From the NCBI GenBank assembly GCA_020726505.1, contig JAHLEZ010000001.1, forward strand, positions 4,960,001 to 5,024,000: a DNA stretch of 64,000 bases, in the 5' to 3' direction. The translations under genes and the position numbers were made by a program. The notes under the pieces are model-generated. The model saw nothing but the letters and a program-made list of their open reading frames with translations. It made no database searches and was not told where the DNA came from. Below, in pieces: positions 20,390-30,600 of the stretch. Source of the stretch: Leptodontidium sp. MPI-SDFR-AT-0119 (taxonomy: Eukaryota; Ascomycota; Leotiomycetes; Helotiales; Leptodontidiaceae). The first letter of the stretch is position 1. Every line of letters starts with the position of its first letter.

Positions 20390-21503
20390 TTTGCTCTTTG
20401 GGTTGAGGGAGGAGGAGGAGATGGATGGTATTGGCGCGTGGGTCGATGGTATGCCAGGTGGATGTTGATGGAGTGGGAATGAGTGTAATAGCCTAGGCGT
20501 AGTGATGTGTTTGAGTCGATCTTGAGGGTAGGAGACGTAGATGCTGGCGAGTGTGAGTAATCGACTTGTTGGTAGTATTGAGCCTTGGACTTGTGTGCTT
20601 TGAGTACATATCGCAAGGAGAGGGTTGGGAGTGCTGACGGTGCGGGAAGCTTCGAGTTTGGGATGCGAATACCCAAAGGTCTGTCCCTTTGTTATCGTTG
20701 CATGCCGGGAGTTAGGTTTGAAGTGTAAAATGAAACATTATTTCAGCCCGAGAAAGTGATTCACGGATATGCCGCACGGGTATTCACTTTTCACGAAGCT
20801 GGAAGCGCTTTGTGAAGGTGTCCAAGGATGAAATTTTTGATTTCTTCTGGGACTTGAGAATTCACTGCAGTAGGTATTTATGTGATTATTAAACGATGGT
20901 GTTTTAGGAGGAATCTGTAATGACACTGTTTCATTCTGATCTGTATTTGTCGAGGCTTCATTTTTGTGTGGGAATGAATTTGTTGACACCTTGGCATTAC
21001 TCGGTATGTCGATTACAAATTTTTTCTAACAGAAAGCTGGTAAAACATTGGAAATTAAGACATCAAGTCTAAGCTCTAAAAATTATTGAATTATTACCAG
21101 GCCCTTTCCATAACGATTCCTCTCGGGATGAAACTATTTATGGCAGATTGGGGGTTTGTTTACTTTCTCGCTTAATACCCCGTGAACCGATAGGCACCGC
21201 ATCCCTACCACACGACAATTTGCAAGGACTAAACTCTTAACATCATTCTCATTTTATGAAGCTTCAGATAAAGATTAGCATCTCTGAGAATACGTATACC
21301 ACACTATTGAATAAGACTACTAGAGAGAGAAACAGATGTTCTACCAGCTCCACTTTTCCACACCGCCTTTTGTGGAACATGCCCAGGTAATTCGCCACAC
21401 AGCAACACTTTAGTCAGACAGAAAAGCTTGTCACATGAAAAGTTTAACTATTTAATGTAACCAAATAAGACATCACCCTCCAATCAGCAGCTTTCAAGCT
21501 CAA
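20390..21503. other. Intergenic, no gene seen
   Basis: About 1.1 kb, AT-richer than its surroundings in the second half, between the Cys-rich ORF and tRNA-Asp. Only short ORFs without features are present. Confidence 0.6.
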
Positions 21504-21610
21504 TCTTTGATGGTCTAACGGTCATGATTTCCGCTTGTCACCAGATCTACACTTCATGTGTGGTTCTCGACAAGTCGCGGGAGATCGGGGTTCGACTCCC
21601 CGTCAGAGAG
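21504..21610 (+). tRNA. tRNA-Asp(GTC) with 35-nt intron
   Basis: The acceptor stem TCTTTGA (21504-21510) pairs with TCAGAGA near the 3' end. The T arm is CGGGG-TTCGACT-CCCCG and the D loop is AACGGTCA. The anticodon GTC is at 21537-21539 in loop TTGTCA. An intron (21541-21575, ends ambiguous by 1-2 nt) follows position 37. It contains GACAAG, complementary to CTTGTC across the anticodon, as expected for the anticodon-intron helix read by the splicing endonuclease. After removal the stem TCCGC/GCGGG closes and the mature RNA is 72 nt. Confidence 0.88.
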
Positions 21611-22333
21611 ATTCTCTTGAGTTCATGTCCCCAAGTAATAACTTGGAGTTCTTTACCTTTTGCCTCGCTAGAGAAAGAATATCAATCGGCCGGACAGTGC
21701 ACTTTTTTGCAATATCAACTCACTTTGGTAATTAAGAATAGTAAGTCAAAACAACATCAAAACTCTTTTATATTAAATCAAAGTTGATCCAAAACAGATG
21801 TCTTCTAACTTTAACCGATCCTACCCGAGCTTAAACAGTCCGTACATTTTGACCTCCAAGGAGTCCTTTTTGTGCCCCCGTTTGCGGGGACCCACTTTGA
21901 AAATCTCTTTCCGAAGAATTTTCTACTTACGCTTAGAATCAAGTCAAGCTTATTAGGAAGCCACGAACGTAAAACTGTAACTAAATTTAACTCGGTGTTT
22001 AATAAATAGTCTTGATTTGAAGAACTTGAACTTACGGTATAAGCCATTGCTTCCTTAGGGCCGATACCTTCCTTCTCTTAAGTTTGAGGTCAAAAACAAA
22101 AGGAGGGAATTACAAGAAGTAAACAACGAGTAAGAAAGAAATACTGGATTTGACACCGAGTTTCAAGAAGTGAACAAAGTACCTGGGCTCACGTTTGTCT
22201 CAAGTATCATCCATCCTATCCATTTCGTCGTCGTTCCCTCAACACGAACACAGAAGGCACTTCAAAAAATTTAAAGCACAACACGAATATCAAGTATTAT
22301 TTATTCTAATTTATGAAAAAATATATTTTCTGT
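21611..22333. other. Spacer between the two tRNA genes
   Basis: Convergent spacer of about 720 bp between tRNA-Asp (+) and tRNA-Gly (-). A 78-aa minus-strand ORF (21811-22047) lacks support. No LTR or integration scar was recognised. Confidence 0.6.
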
Positions 22334-22450
22334 TGCGTTCGCCGGGAATCGAACCCGGGGCCCATCGATTCTGACTCCTGATTCTTTTACTGATCGCTCA
22401 GAAAGAGAGGAAGTTGGCAACGATGGATTTTACCACTAAACCACAAACGC
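22334..22450 (-). tRNA. tRNA-Gly(GCC) with 46-nt intron
   Basis: On the minus strand the acceptor GCGTTTG pairs with CGAACGC (one G-U). The D loop is AGTGGTAA, the T arm CCGGG-TTCGATT-CCCGG, and the discriminator base is A. The anticodon loop begins TTGCCA, with GCC as anticodon; the stem CATCG/CGATG closes after removal of an intron at 22369-22414. Mature length is 71 nt. It closely matches the known fungal tRNA-Gly(GCC) body. Confidence 0.92.
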
Positions 22451-23944
22451 TTGGCTGCTGACTTGCTGCTGACTTGACAAACAGTTCTTATTTGGCTAGA
22501 TCAAAGCATCAGAGATTTTGAATCTACTGGGCGGAGTGTGTGTGGGACAGAAGGGGTGGGGGGGTTGCAGGCTAAGTCCCCACCTACACTTCGTCCGAAC
22601 GACTGATTCTCTTCAGAGACTACTTCTCGTGTGAAGCAAGAGAGAACATCATATGACTGAAGGATGTGATAATACACAAAGTTGGATTTCTTGACTTTCG
22701 CATCTGAGTTGCTACAACAATACTTATAACCTTCAAACTCCCTTTTCCATCCATGTCTTCACTTCACAATACTGGGTGCCTCAGCTGCAAATGCTCTGTA
22801 GCTATTCAGCTTGACAGATAGTGGATTGAATGAGCCCAAATATGTAGTGCTTGAGTGTCTTAGTGGCTTTAAGTGTCAGTATGTTAAGGTCCGCAAGTCA
22901 CGGGCTAGTCAAGGCAAGTGGTTGCAAACCTGATGTTGAGCCATCCGTCCATCTGTAAAATTGAGTTATAAGAGAACATACATTTAATGAAGAGGAGTCA
23001 TGGAGCAGAACATCGTAGCCAGAATGTATCGCAGTCAGGACCCGGGTATCACTGGATCATCGACAGCAAGCGCGGCAGGCAGAGAAAGTAAAAGCAACAA
23101 AACCAGACTCTTACAACAAGAGGATAAGCCATGTTGAATTTCTTCTATGGCATTTATTAACACCCTGGATTCCCAAGTCGCTGACCCAGCACTGAAGCTG
23201 CCACCCTTGTATATCCTCCATATGCTCCATCCTCATCATTGATCATTTTCCCACAGTGGTTCAAGTAGTCGAAGAAACATATGAACAAGACATTTCGACA
23301 TACGCAGGTGGGTTCTCGTAGGCTGGCGCTGAATCTGTGGCATCTGGATGCGTTGTTGGTGGATATGGAGGTGGGGGTGGTGCCTGGAGAGCTGAGCGGC
23401 GGCCATCCGTCTGTTCCTGCCTGTGCAGGTGTTACATCGGCAGAATCAAGATCCTAAGAGCGGCATGATGGGTGGGTGAGAGTGTAGGCGTGTCCCGTCT
23501 TTGGAGGTTTGTGATGGGAAGGTCTCGTTGGCGAAGAATCGGAATAATTTATGGAGATTGTTTGGAGGAGGTTTGTAAGGTCTGGAGATGAGGTATATTC
23601 ATTCGAATCACTAGCATCACTTGAGAATTGAATATTAGGTTGAAAGATTTGTTTTATCTAGTACATGTGTGCGAGACTCCATCCAAACCCAAGGCTGACT
23701 AGGGGCTGGGATAGCTCGATCCTCGGTGACAACAGACACTAGACACAAGACAAAAACTTTCAAAAAAGGAAAGAGATTGACGTCTTTGAAGATAATCAGC
23801 TCAAGAATCATGTTATTAAGAAACATGCATACACAAAAACAAAGTTGTCGTTCATATTAGTCGTGTCTGTCAGCTGGCCCAAGGAGCGATCTTTTCGCCT
23901 CCCCGAATTAAAGCTTTGCTGAACTTTTTTTTTTTCAGTATGAA
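22451..23944. other. Intergenic, no gene seen
   Basis: 1.5 kb between tRNA-Gly and the decayed gene. No open frame above 63 codons and no recognisable repeat was found. Confidence 0.6.
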
Positions 23945-25548
23945 TCAGTCCTTTACTGAATACTTCCATTTTCCAGTAGTGTCCAAGCTATATTTATGAC
24001 CGATGGTCTGGCCATTTTCAAGATATATTTGGAGGTAGACAGTCTGCCAGCGAGTTCCTTCGAAAAATGGCGACTTCTCTGGTGCCTGCGAGCTTTGAAA
24101 GTAGTCCGGGGTCTTTTGTAACTTGCACAGGATGTTATTAATTCTCAAACCGAGTTTAGGCTCAAAGCTCCAGCAATACCGCTGTCGGAATTCGTAGGAT
24201 AAGTCATCGATTGGAATTCCATGTCTCTTGCCTCTGACAAGTCCCCCATTGGCTTTCTTGGCCAGCCACTGGAGTTCCGGAATGTTGAATAATCGACTCG
24301 TGGAGTCAATGGGATCTTGAATAGTTTGTTGATTGCCCAAGATTTTCGAAACGGATTCTTGAATCGGGTTCATGATATCTCTCGCTTGGATCCAGACGTG
24401 AACGGTAGATCATCAGAACAGGAATCAGAATCTGTACTTGTGTATTCTACGGCTTGGAGAACGGGCTGAATATCTGTTCCGGGTATACGTCGTGCTCTGT
24501 TGAAGGCTTGAAGTGGGTTGCTTTTGCTCGTGAATCCCATAGCTATTTCAGACAGTGCGATCGGTAATCTCCTCTCAATGACTCGGACTCTCTTCTTCGG
24601 CGGATTAGCACCCGGATTTTGGTTAGTTGCTTGGTAAATGACACTCGAGGCTGTGCTAGGGGCTGACTTTGGATCCTGGGAGACATTTGATAGGAGGGTT
24701 TGTGGTACTTCGACCTCGTCCAGGATTATAGTACAATTCATGCCCCCAGATTGCGGTGGTACTTCAATCTCGTCCAAGACTATAGGGCCATTCTTGTCCC
24801 CAGTTTGTTGAGGAATATTAAGAAGCACCTGCTGCAATTTGTAATTGCCAGCCACCATGTCATTAGACTGAAGTTGGATATGTGCAGGACGCTTGTTGGA
24901 TGTTAAACAGGATTCCGACATGGTCCTCTTGCGTTTAACCGCTGAATTCGCTTTGGTGGGAGGAACTACTTGTTGGGCGTCAGGTGAATTCTGTGAGCTA
25001 AGCACATTCTAGTCCCCGAATGTCTCTAAAGCCTCTGGCGAATTTACTGCTTCACCACCAGATGGTGTGGATAAGTCAGTATTTGAATTCGACGACCCCA
25101 CCTACGGACTGGTCGCTCAATGGCGATGGCGGTTCTGGCGACTCTGATACCGTACTACTGGTAGTTTCGGACGTGGGTTCTGACAGAATGCTCTCAGGGC
25201 TATTGCCGATTCGCTGTCTGTAATTTCTGTAATTGTCTCAGGCTGGATATTTTCGACAGGGCTCTCATAGCCATATTTTCTGCACGTCGTGGGTATGGGA
25301 CCGTGAATGATAGGAACCCCTAGCCGAGCTCGCTGTCTGGCACTGCCTCTCTCATACATGGACATAGGTTGGTAATTGACTGTTGGCTCCGGGACGCTGG
25401 GAGCCGATGGGGCAGGGGTACTATAGTCTTATTGCGCCCTCCATATTCTTGCAGCCTTCAGTTGTGCCCTTTCGTAAATGCCCATGTCCGCCCACTCCGT
25501 TGTTGAGCGGAGGATCGCCTCATGCTTGTATGCCATTGGATCAGGCAT
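23945..25548 (-). pseudogene. Decayed lineage-specific gene, interrupted by stops and a frame change
   Basis: From an ATG at 25548 one minus-strand frame can be followed for about 390 codons to 24370, broken by TAA (25429-25431), TGA (25117), TAG (25102) and TAG (25009). Between the stops the translation looks protein-like: MGIYERAQLKAARI, later MSMYERGSARQRARLG (a possible internal repeat), GVPIIHGPIPT, NSPEALETFGD, and KRKRTMSES as a nuclear-type signal. Around 25120-25230 another frame reads more naturally (SEPTSETTSSTVSESPEPPSPLSD), so paired indels may hide two of the stops. A third frame takes over at 24373 (ATGA overlap) and runs intact for 142 codons to 23945 (RLFNIPELQWLAKKANGG, then FEGTRWQTVYLQIYLENG). 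I recognise no family. Unannotated introns could remove some stops, so decay is likely but unproven. All four stops are one C-to-T step from CAA, CGA or CAG. Confidence 0.45.
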
Positions 25549-26622
25549 GTTGGCGGTTGGAGGCAAGGAATTTGAAATGTATGATATGAGGGGACGGCTC
25601 TATGGTAGAACGGTTGCTTGGTTGAGATTGAGTTGTGTTGAGTATTGAGTGCGAGTTAATGATGAGTGAAGGTTGAATGAGGGATCAGAGTATATTGAGT
25701 TTTGTGTATTGAGGAAAGAAATCAAAACTAGGATTTAGAAGGGTATCTTATATACATGTGGGAATTTACATCTGAACTGACGCCGGTAGTGCGTTACGAT
25801 TTGAACTGGCTGGGGTTGTCCTGTTGAGGTAATGTGACGGTGTGATGAGGTAAAGTGTCACCAGTATCATCAACCGGAGAACTAGAGGTTAGATGCTCGC
25901 GCAAGAAACTACCTCTATTTAGTGAAGCGAGTGTGTATCTCGCTTAATGGGTTGCTTGTGATACTGGAGTGAAGTGAGGTGATATTGAAGAAAAATTTGG
26001 AGCAAGTAAATAAAATAAGCGAATTTCCCCCTTGAATGTGAGACTAGGAAGAAGGCGAACGTCTAACAGGGGATTTATTTCACAATGGAAGGACTGCTTA
26101 TGTCCAAAGATATTGATTATCTAGACATTGCCTTGTTGCTCGATAAGGTGACGTAGATGGATTATGTGATTCCGCTTTCCCTCAACTTGTGCGTTAGCTG
26201 GAATTGTTGGGCTCATTCACTTGAGGAATTAAGAGGCCACTGCAACGGCAACCAGAGGTTTTTGCAGGATAGCGGCAGATGATCCATTGCCGAGTCTCTC
26301 ATGAAGAAGAAAAAGAATTGGACTTCCAGCGAGCTGATATATTTGAATTCATACAAGGTATTTAACAATGTGGCAATGACCAAATTATCACAGACATCGA
26401 GGGGCTTGATTCGAAGAGGTAGATGATCTAACAACAAAAAAGAGCAATGCAGAGCGTTGAAAGGCAGCGAGCGAACTTATCGCGTGTATTTGCTAGATTT
26501 TATATCCGATAGATACTTGAGCCCAGTAGCTTGTAAAACCATGCGTTCGTTCTATAACTCCAGTGCAATGCAGTCGCGGGATATATTAATACATCATTGT
26601 GGCAATTCTTCATCTGTCGCAC
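25549..26622. other. Intergenic, no gene seen
   Basis: Upstream DNA of the decayed gene and the 3' flank of adenine deaminase (-). Moderately AT-rich; no supported gene. Confidence 0.6.
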
Positions 26623-27690
26623 TTATAGGGTGTTCTTATAGGTCACAGCCCATTGTTCGACCTTTTCAAGTAGAACCTTCTTCCTCTCGGCATCACACCA
26701 GCTTCCCTCAATTGCTCCATCAGCAATGAACTTCCACTCTTCCAAAGTCAACGCGAAAGCCTCTTGTACCGCAATATAGTTATCCAGGATATATCCGCCG
26801 AAGTAAGCTGGGTCATCACTGTTGATACTGAATCTCACACCTTTCGTCAAGAATTTTCTGACGGGCAGCTCCGCAACTTTTGTCACACATCTCAATCTGA
26901 CATTGCTCAACGGACACATTGTAACCAGAGTCTTGTCCTTCGCCACTCTCTTCAGCAGCGCCTCATCATCCACCAAGCGGATACCGTGATCGATTCGCTC
27001 TGTGTTGCACAAGTCCAGCGCCCGTGAGATGTATGTAGAATCTCCCTCCTCGCCCGCATGTGCCGTCCTACGGATTCCAGCTTTGCTCGCGGACTCGTAG
27101 ACCTCTCTGAATATCTCTGGTGGGAATCCAACTTCGCTGCTGTCAAGTCCAATACCGGCTACAACTCCACTGGAGAAGTGACCCAGAGCTTCCGCCGCTT
27201 GGTAGGTATCCTTCGCATTGCTGGCTGACAGATGGCGCAAGAAGCATAGGATCAGCTTGGATGTTAGCCCAAAGTCCTTCTCAGCACGCTTCTGCGCAGC
27301 GCTTAATCCTGCCACCACAGTCTCGTATGCAATGCCTCTGGAGGTGTGGGCTTGGGGATCGAAGAAGATCTCGGCATGGTGGACTCCATCGTTGTGTGCC
27401 CGCGTAAAGTACTCGTAGGCAAGAGACTCGAAATCGGCGGTCGTGATGAGCACGGACATTCCAATGTAGTAGTAGTGGAGGAAGTCATTGAGAGAGGTAA
27501 AGCGGGTGTATCGGCCTTCGAGGGCTTCGGGGGAGGCGAATGAGTGGTCGATTTCAGTAGATGGGAGGGAGATTTTGTTGATTGATGCAAGGCGAAAGAG
27601 GAGACTTGGTGACAAAGAGCCTTCGATGTGCAGATGATGCTCACACTTCGGCAGGTCATGGAGACATTTGTGAATGCTGGAATCGGTCAT
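26623..27690 (-). CDS. aah1: Adenine deaminase (Aah1-type)
   Basis: An intronless 355-aa frame of usual family length (yeast Aah1 is about 347 aa). It converts adenine to hypoxanthine and ammonia in purine salvage. Zinc and catalytic motifs are complete: HLHIEGSL near residue 20 (His-x-His), AHAGEEG (His and catalytic Glu), ERIDHG, and SINSDDPAYFGGY (Asp pair). The short Aah1-like form, with no signal peptide and the SDDP-AYFGGY signature, distinguishes it from secreted adenosine deaminase-related growth factors. It is cytosolic or nuclear. The start ATG is the first in frame and places HLHIEG at the expected position. Transcription is toward the decayed gene. Confidence 0.96.
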   Translation of the reverse strand: MTDSSIHKCLHDLPKCEHHLHIEGSLSPSLLFRLASINKISLPSTEIDHSFASPEALEGRYTRFTSLNDFLHYYYIGMSVLITTADFESLAYEYFTRAHNDGVHHAEIFFDPQAHTSRGIAYETVVAGLSAAQKRAEKDFGLTSKLILCFLRHLSASNAKDTYQAAEALGHFSSGVVAGIGLDSSEVGFPPEIFREVYESASKAGIRRTAHAGEEGDSTYISRALDLCNTERIDHGIRLVDDEALLKRVAKDKTLVTMCPLSNVRLRCVTKVAELPVRKFLTKGVRFSINSDDPAYFGGYILDNYIAVQEAFALTLEEWKFIADGAIEGSWCDAERKKVLLEKVEQWAVTYKNTL

Positions 27691-30600
27691 TTTGAGGAGA
27701 GGATTGGGTAGTGATTGATGCTAGATTTTGCAAATAGTCGCAGAAGGCGAAGGGTAGATATCTTGAATAGTCGAGGCAATTCCCCGAGGAAGCTGATTGG
27801 AAGATTTGTTACTTCTCCTGGACTTCTGGGGAAGTTGTATTTCAGTAGTTCTCGGTATGACAGTGGTTGATTACTGTACGTCGAGAAGCTGGTGTTGTTA
27901 CGCAAAAGAAAGTTTGTGGGAGGCTGGAGTGAACAGAAAAATGTCTACCTGAGGGTAATATTGAAAGTAGCAAATACCATCGCGGTTACTCAACTTGCAT
28001 TCTATACCAGACTGTTCCCGGTAAGTTTACAATGCGACACCCACTTTAGTGAATTCTCTTCACGCAAAATTTGGCGATGACGACCAAAACTCCTCGACTT
28101 GGGAAATATTTATTCTGCCGGGATGAGGCGGTGAGGATATCGGCGGCATCCGATAAATACTGACAGGAAGGGTTGTCCACTGCCCATTGCTTCAACATAC
28201 TTCTAAGAATTGCAGTTCATTCGCCTGCCACTTCTTGATGCTTCACATTCACGACAAATACCTCCTGTAGTGCGGATTCCCGTGCAGATGATTGCCCGCC
28301 AATGATTTACACGTGAGGGTTTCGTGCCGCCCCTGTGAACAGCTTCCTTTTTGGTCCACTGCCGATGCAGCTTCAGCAATGTTTGCGAATTAGATCTACA
28401 GGAGGATCACCGTTGTTTCGAGTTGCATAATGCTGAGTTGAGGTTATTCTTGGAGCTGCATCGCGATCTGTTGGCGACAGCACTGCATCAGGATCACAGA
28501 GTAGCGGAGAGCGAACCCTCGTCGACGGCGCCTCAAACCAAGGACATTCCATTCCGATATTGATTTATGGGGTCTAAAGGGAGGAGACGACCCCATACGG
28601 AGCAAAGTGGTTCTGGAAAGGTGTATGAGGCGTTTGATATAGGGGATATCAAACCCTATCTTGTTCAACGGCGACTGAGTTAAGGGCACTCGGTATTCCA
28701 AGCCGGCCGCATCATTTGCTTCTATGCAATATTACTCGATTCTGGACGGAATTCCTCTGTGGCCTAAGTTTCCTGCCCAGTTTCCCTAGTGTTTATTTAC
28801 TCCGTACATTTCGGATATCGTGCCGGGTTTGGCTACTCCTTTGTTCTAGCTCGCGAAGAGCTTTACCCAACCAGAACTCGCCGGGACAAATCCAGTCCAG
28901 GTGTGATCAGTCAACTCGTTTCAGATATGACTTGGGGATACGGAGGTACAGGGAACTCCCGCTTCCATCAACAGGGGATCGACGAAGGTGGAGCATATCC
29001 CTGGAGATTGCCGCTGTCGAGGTGACATTTCGTGATGCTGGGGAGAGTTCCTTGCAGCAGCTTCTTTTTCCTGCGAAGCATCAAATTTCCATAGCAATTC
29101 CAAGATCCGGGTTCTGTTGCTCGGCAAGCCACCTTTCGCGCATGGGTCAATCCCCAAGCTCGCCGAGTCCCCAAAAGCCAGGACAAAAGCAACACTCCCA
29201 AGCTAAATTACTTTTGGCGATGCTGCTCGAAATCATTCAGCAGAAGCTTCTTTCCATCCGTCTTAGTCCAGGTTTCAACGCCAGCCAGCCCGTGGCTGTG
29301 TAGCATGCCAAGCTTACCCACCCCCACGGGTTGTTCAAGTGTTTACAGGGAAAGAGTAGCGGTGGCCAAAGAAAAGGGACGACAACAGTCGAAACCGAGG
29401 TGGATGGATCACTTACCGAAAACTATGGCGAGCCTTCCGAGTCTATTTCCCTAGCGACGAATAAAGATTGCAGCCCTAACGCCCCCCGTGCGGATCCCGA
29501 CATGGAACTGATCCTCCTCCACGTGTCTCTGCACCACAGCTCTTCTATCCGTGACAGCTCAGAGTCCGCCAGATCAGCAAATACAACTTTTTCTTCCAGC
29601 CGCGTCCAACGCCAACAATCTTCACTTAGCCGTCCCTATTATCAGTCACATCTCGAAATATATGTGTCATAGATATACAGCTACCTGCACTTTCGGCAAA
29701 GCTTCGAATGAATGATTGACGTCTCACAGTAACGGTATTCGGCTTAGACAAGTTGAGTCTCTGTTTCTGGACCCCACTCTCTGGCTCAGCTCATCTCTAT
29801 CCGTTCAACACTGAGTCTAAACGAATTAAACTTCCGATCGGCGTTTTGAGTTGGAAAATTCCCAGGCGTTGAAAACCATCCAAGGGGAAGGAGGCTCGCA
29901 AGACTGCGGTCGTCGGATCCAAGTTTTGAAGGCTTGCCTTGGAAACTTGGATTCGAAGCTTTAATCAGATGTAGATACAACTGATGCCGGCTGGTGTTCC
30001 TGAAGGGTTTAGACCCTCGGAGATGAGGCCCCTAATCGGGTCACGGTGCATGGCATTGTTCTAACGCTGCAGTAGAACGAACCTTATCATGACATGGAAG
30101 GAGGTCTTTCGAGATCTGGAAACAGGAAACAGGGAAACTTGCTGATCTTCATGTATCGGTCCGGCTGCATGAGAGCTCGCTCGCTTAACCTTAACCCCCG
30201 AGGTATTATTCTCACTACACCCCTTCGATGATAAATATCCCGGCTCGATGCACTGCAAGAGATATACTCCGTATGGACAGACACATATGTATCCAAGTAA
30301 TGAGAACAAATCTGCACTCCTGTACGATGGTCGCCGATACATGTTATTATGTTTTCGAAGGATGCAAAACATGTAGAATAGGCGCCATGTAGGGCGGGCT
30401 GCCCCTGGACCAAAGCCTGAAACATGACGGTGCTGCCTCCGACTTGTGCACTTCATCTTCATGCGTTAAATGCCCGTTCCTCCAAGAATCCCCTTCCAGA
30501 AAAGAACATGCATCCGGCAGGCGTTCATCCGAGGATTCATAGCCCCCACGAGGTGAGGGCAACAATGGCGTTCTTTGCCGACAGGCGGGAATACTTTAGC

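Noticed and set aside
19834..20482. Overlapping Ser/Pro-rich plus-strand ORFs
   Set aside because: Low-complexity and overlapped by the better minus-strand Cys-rich frame.
25799..25815. GATTTGAAC resembling a reversed tRNA B box
   Set aside because: No acceptor, D or anticodon arms can be built around it.
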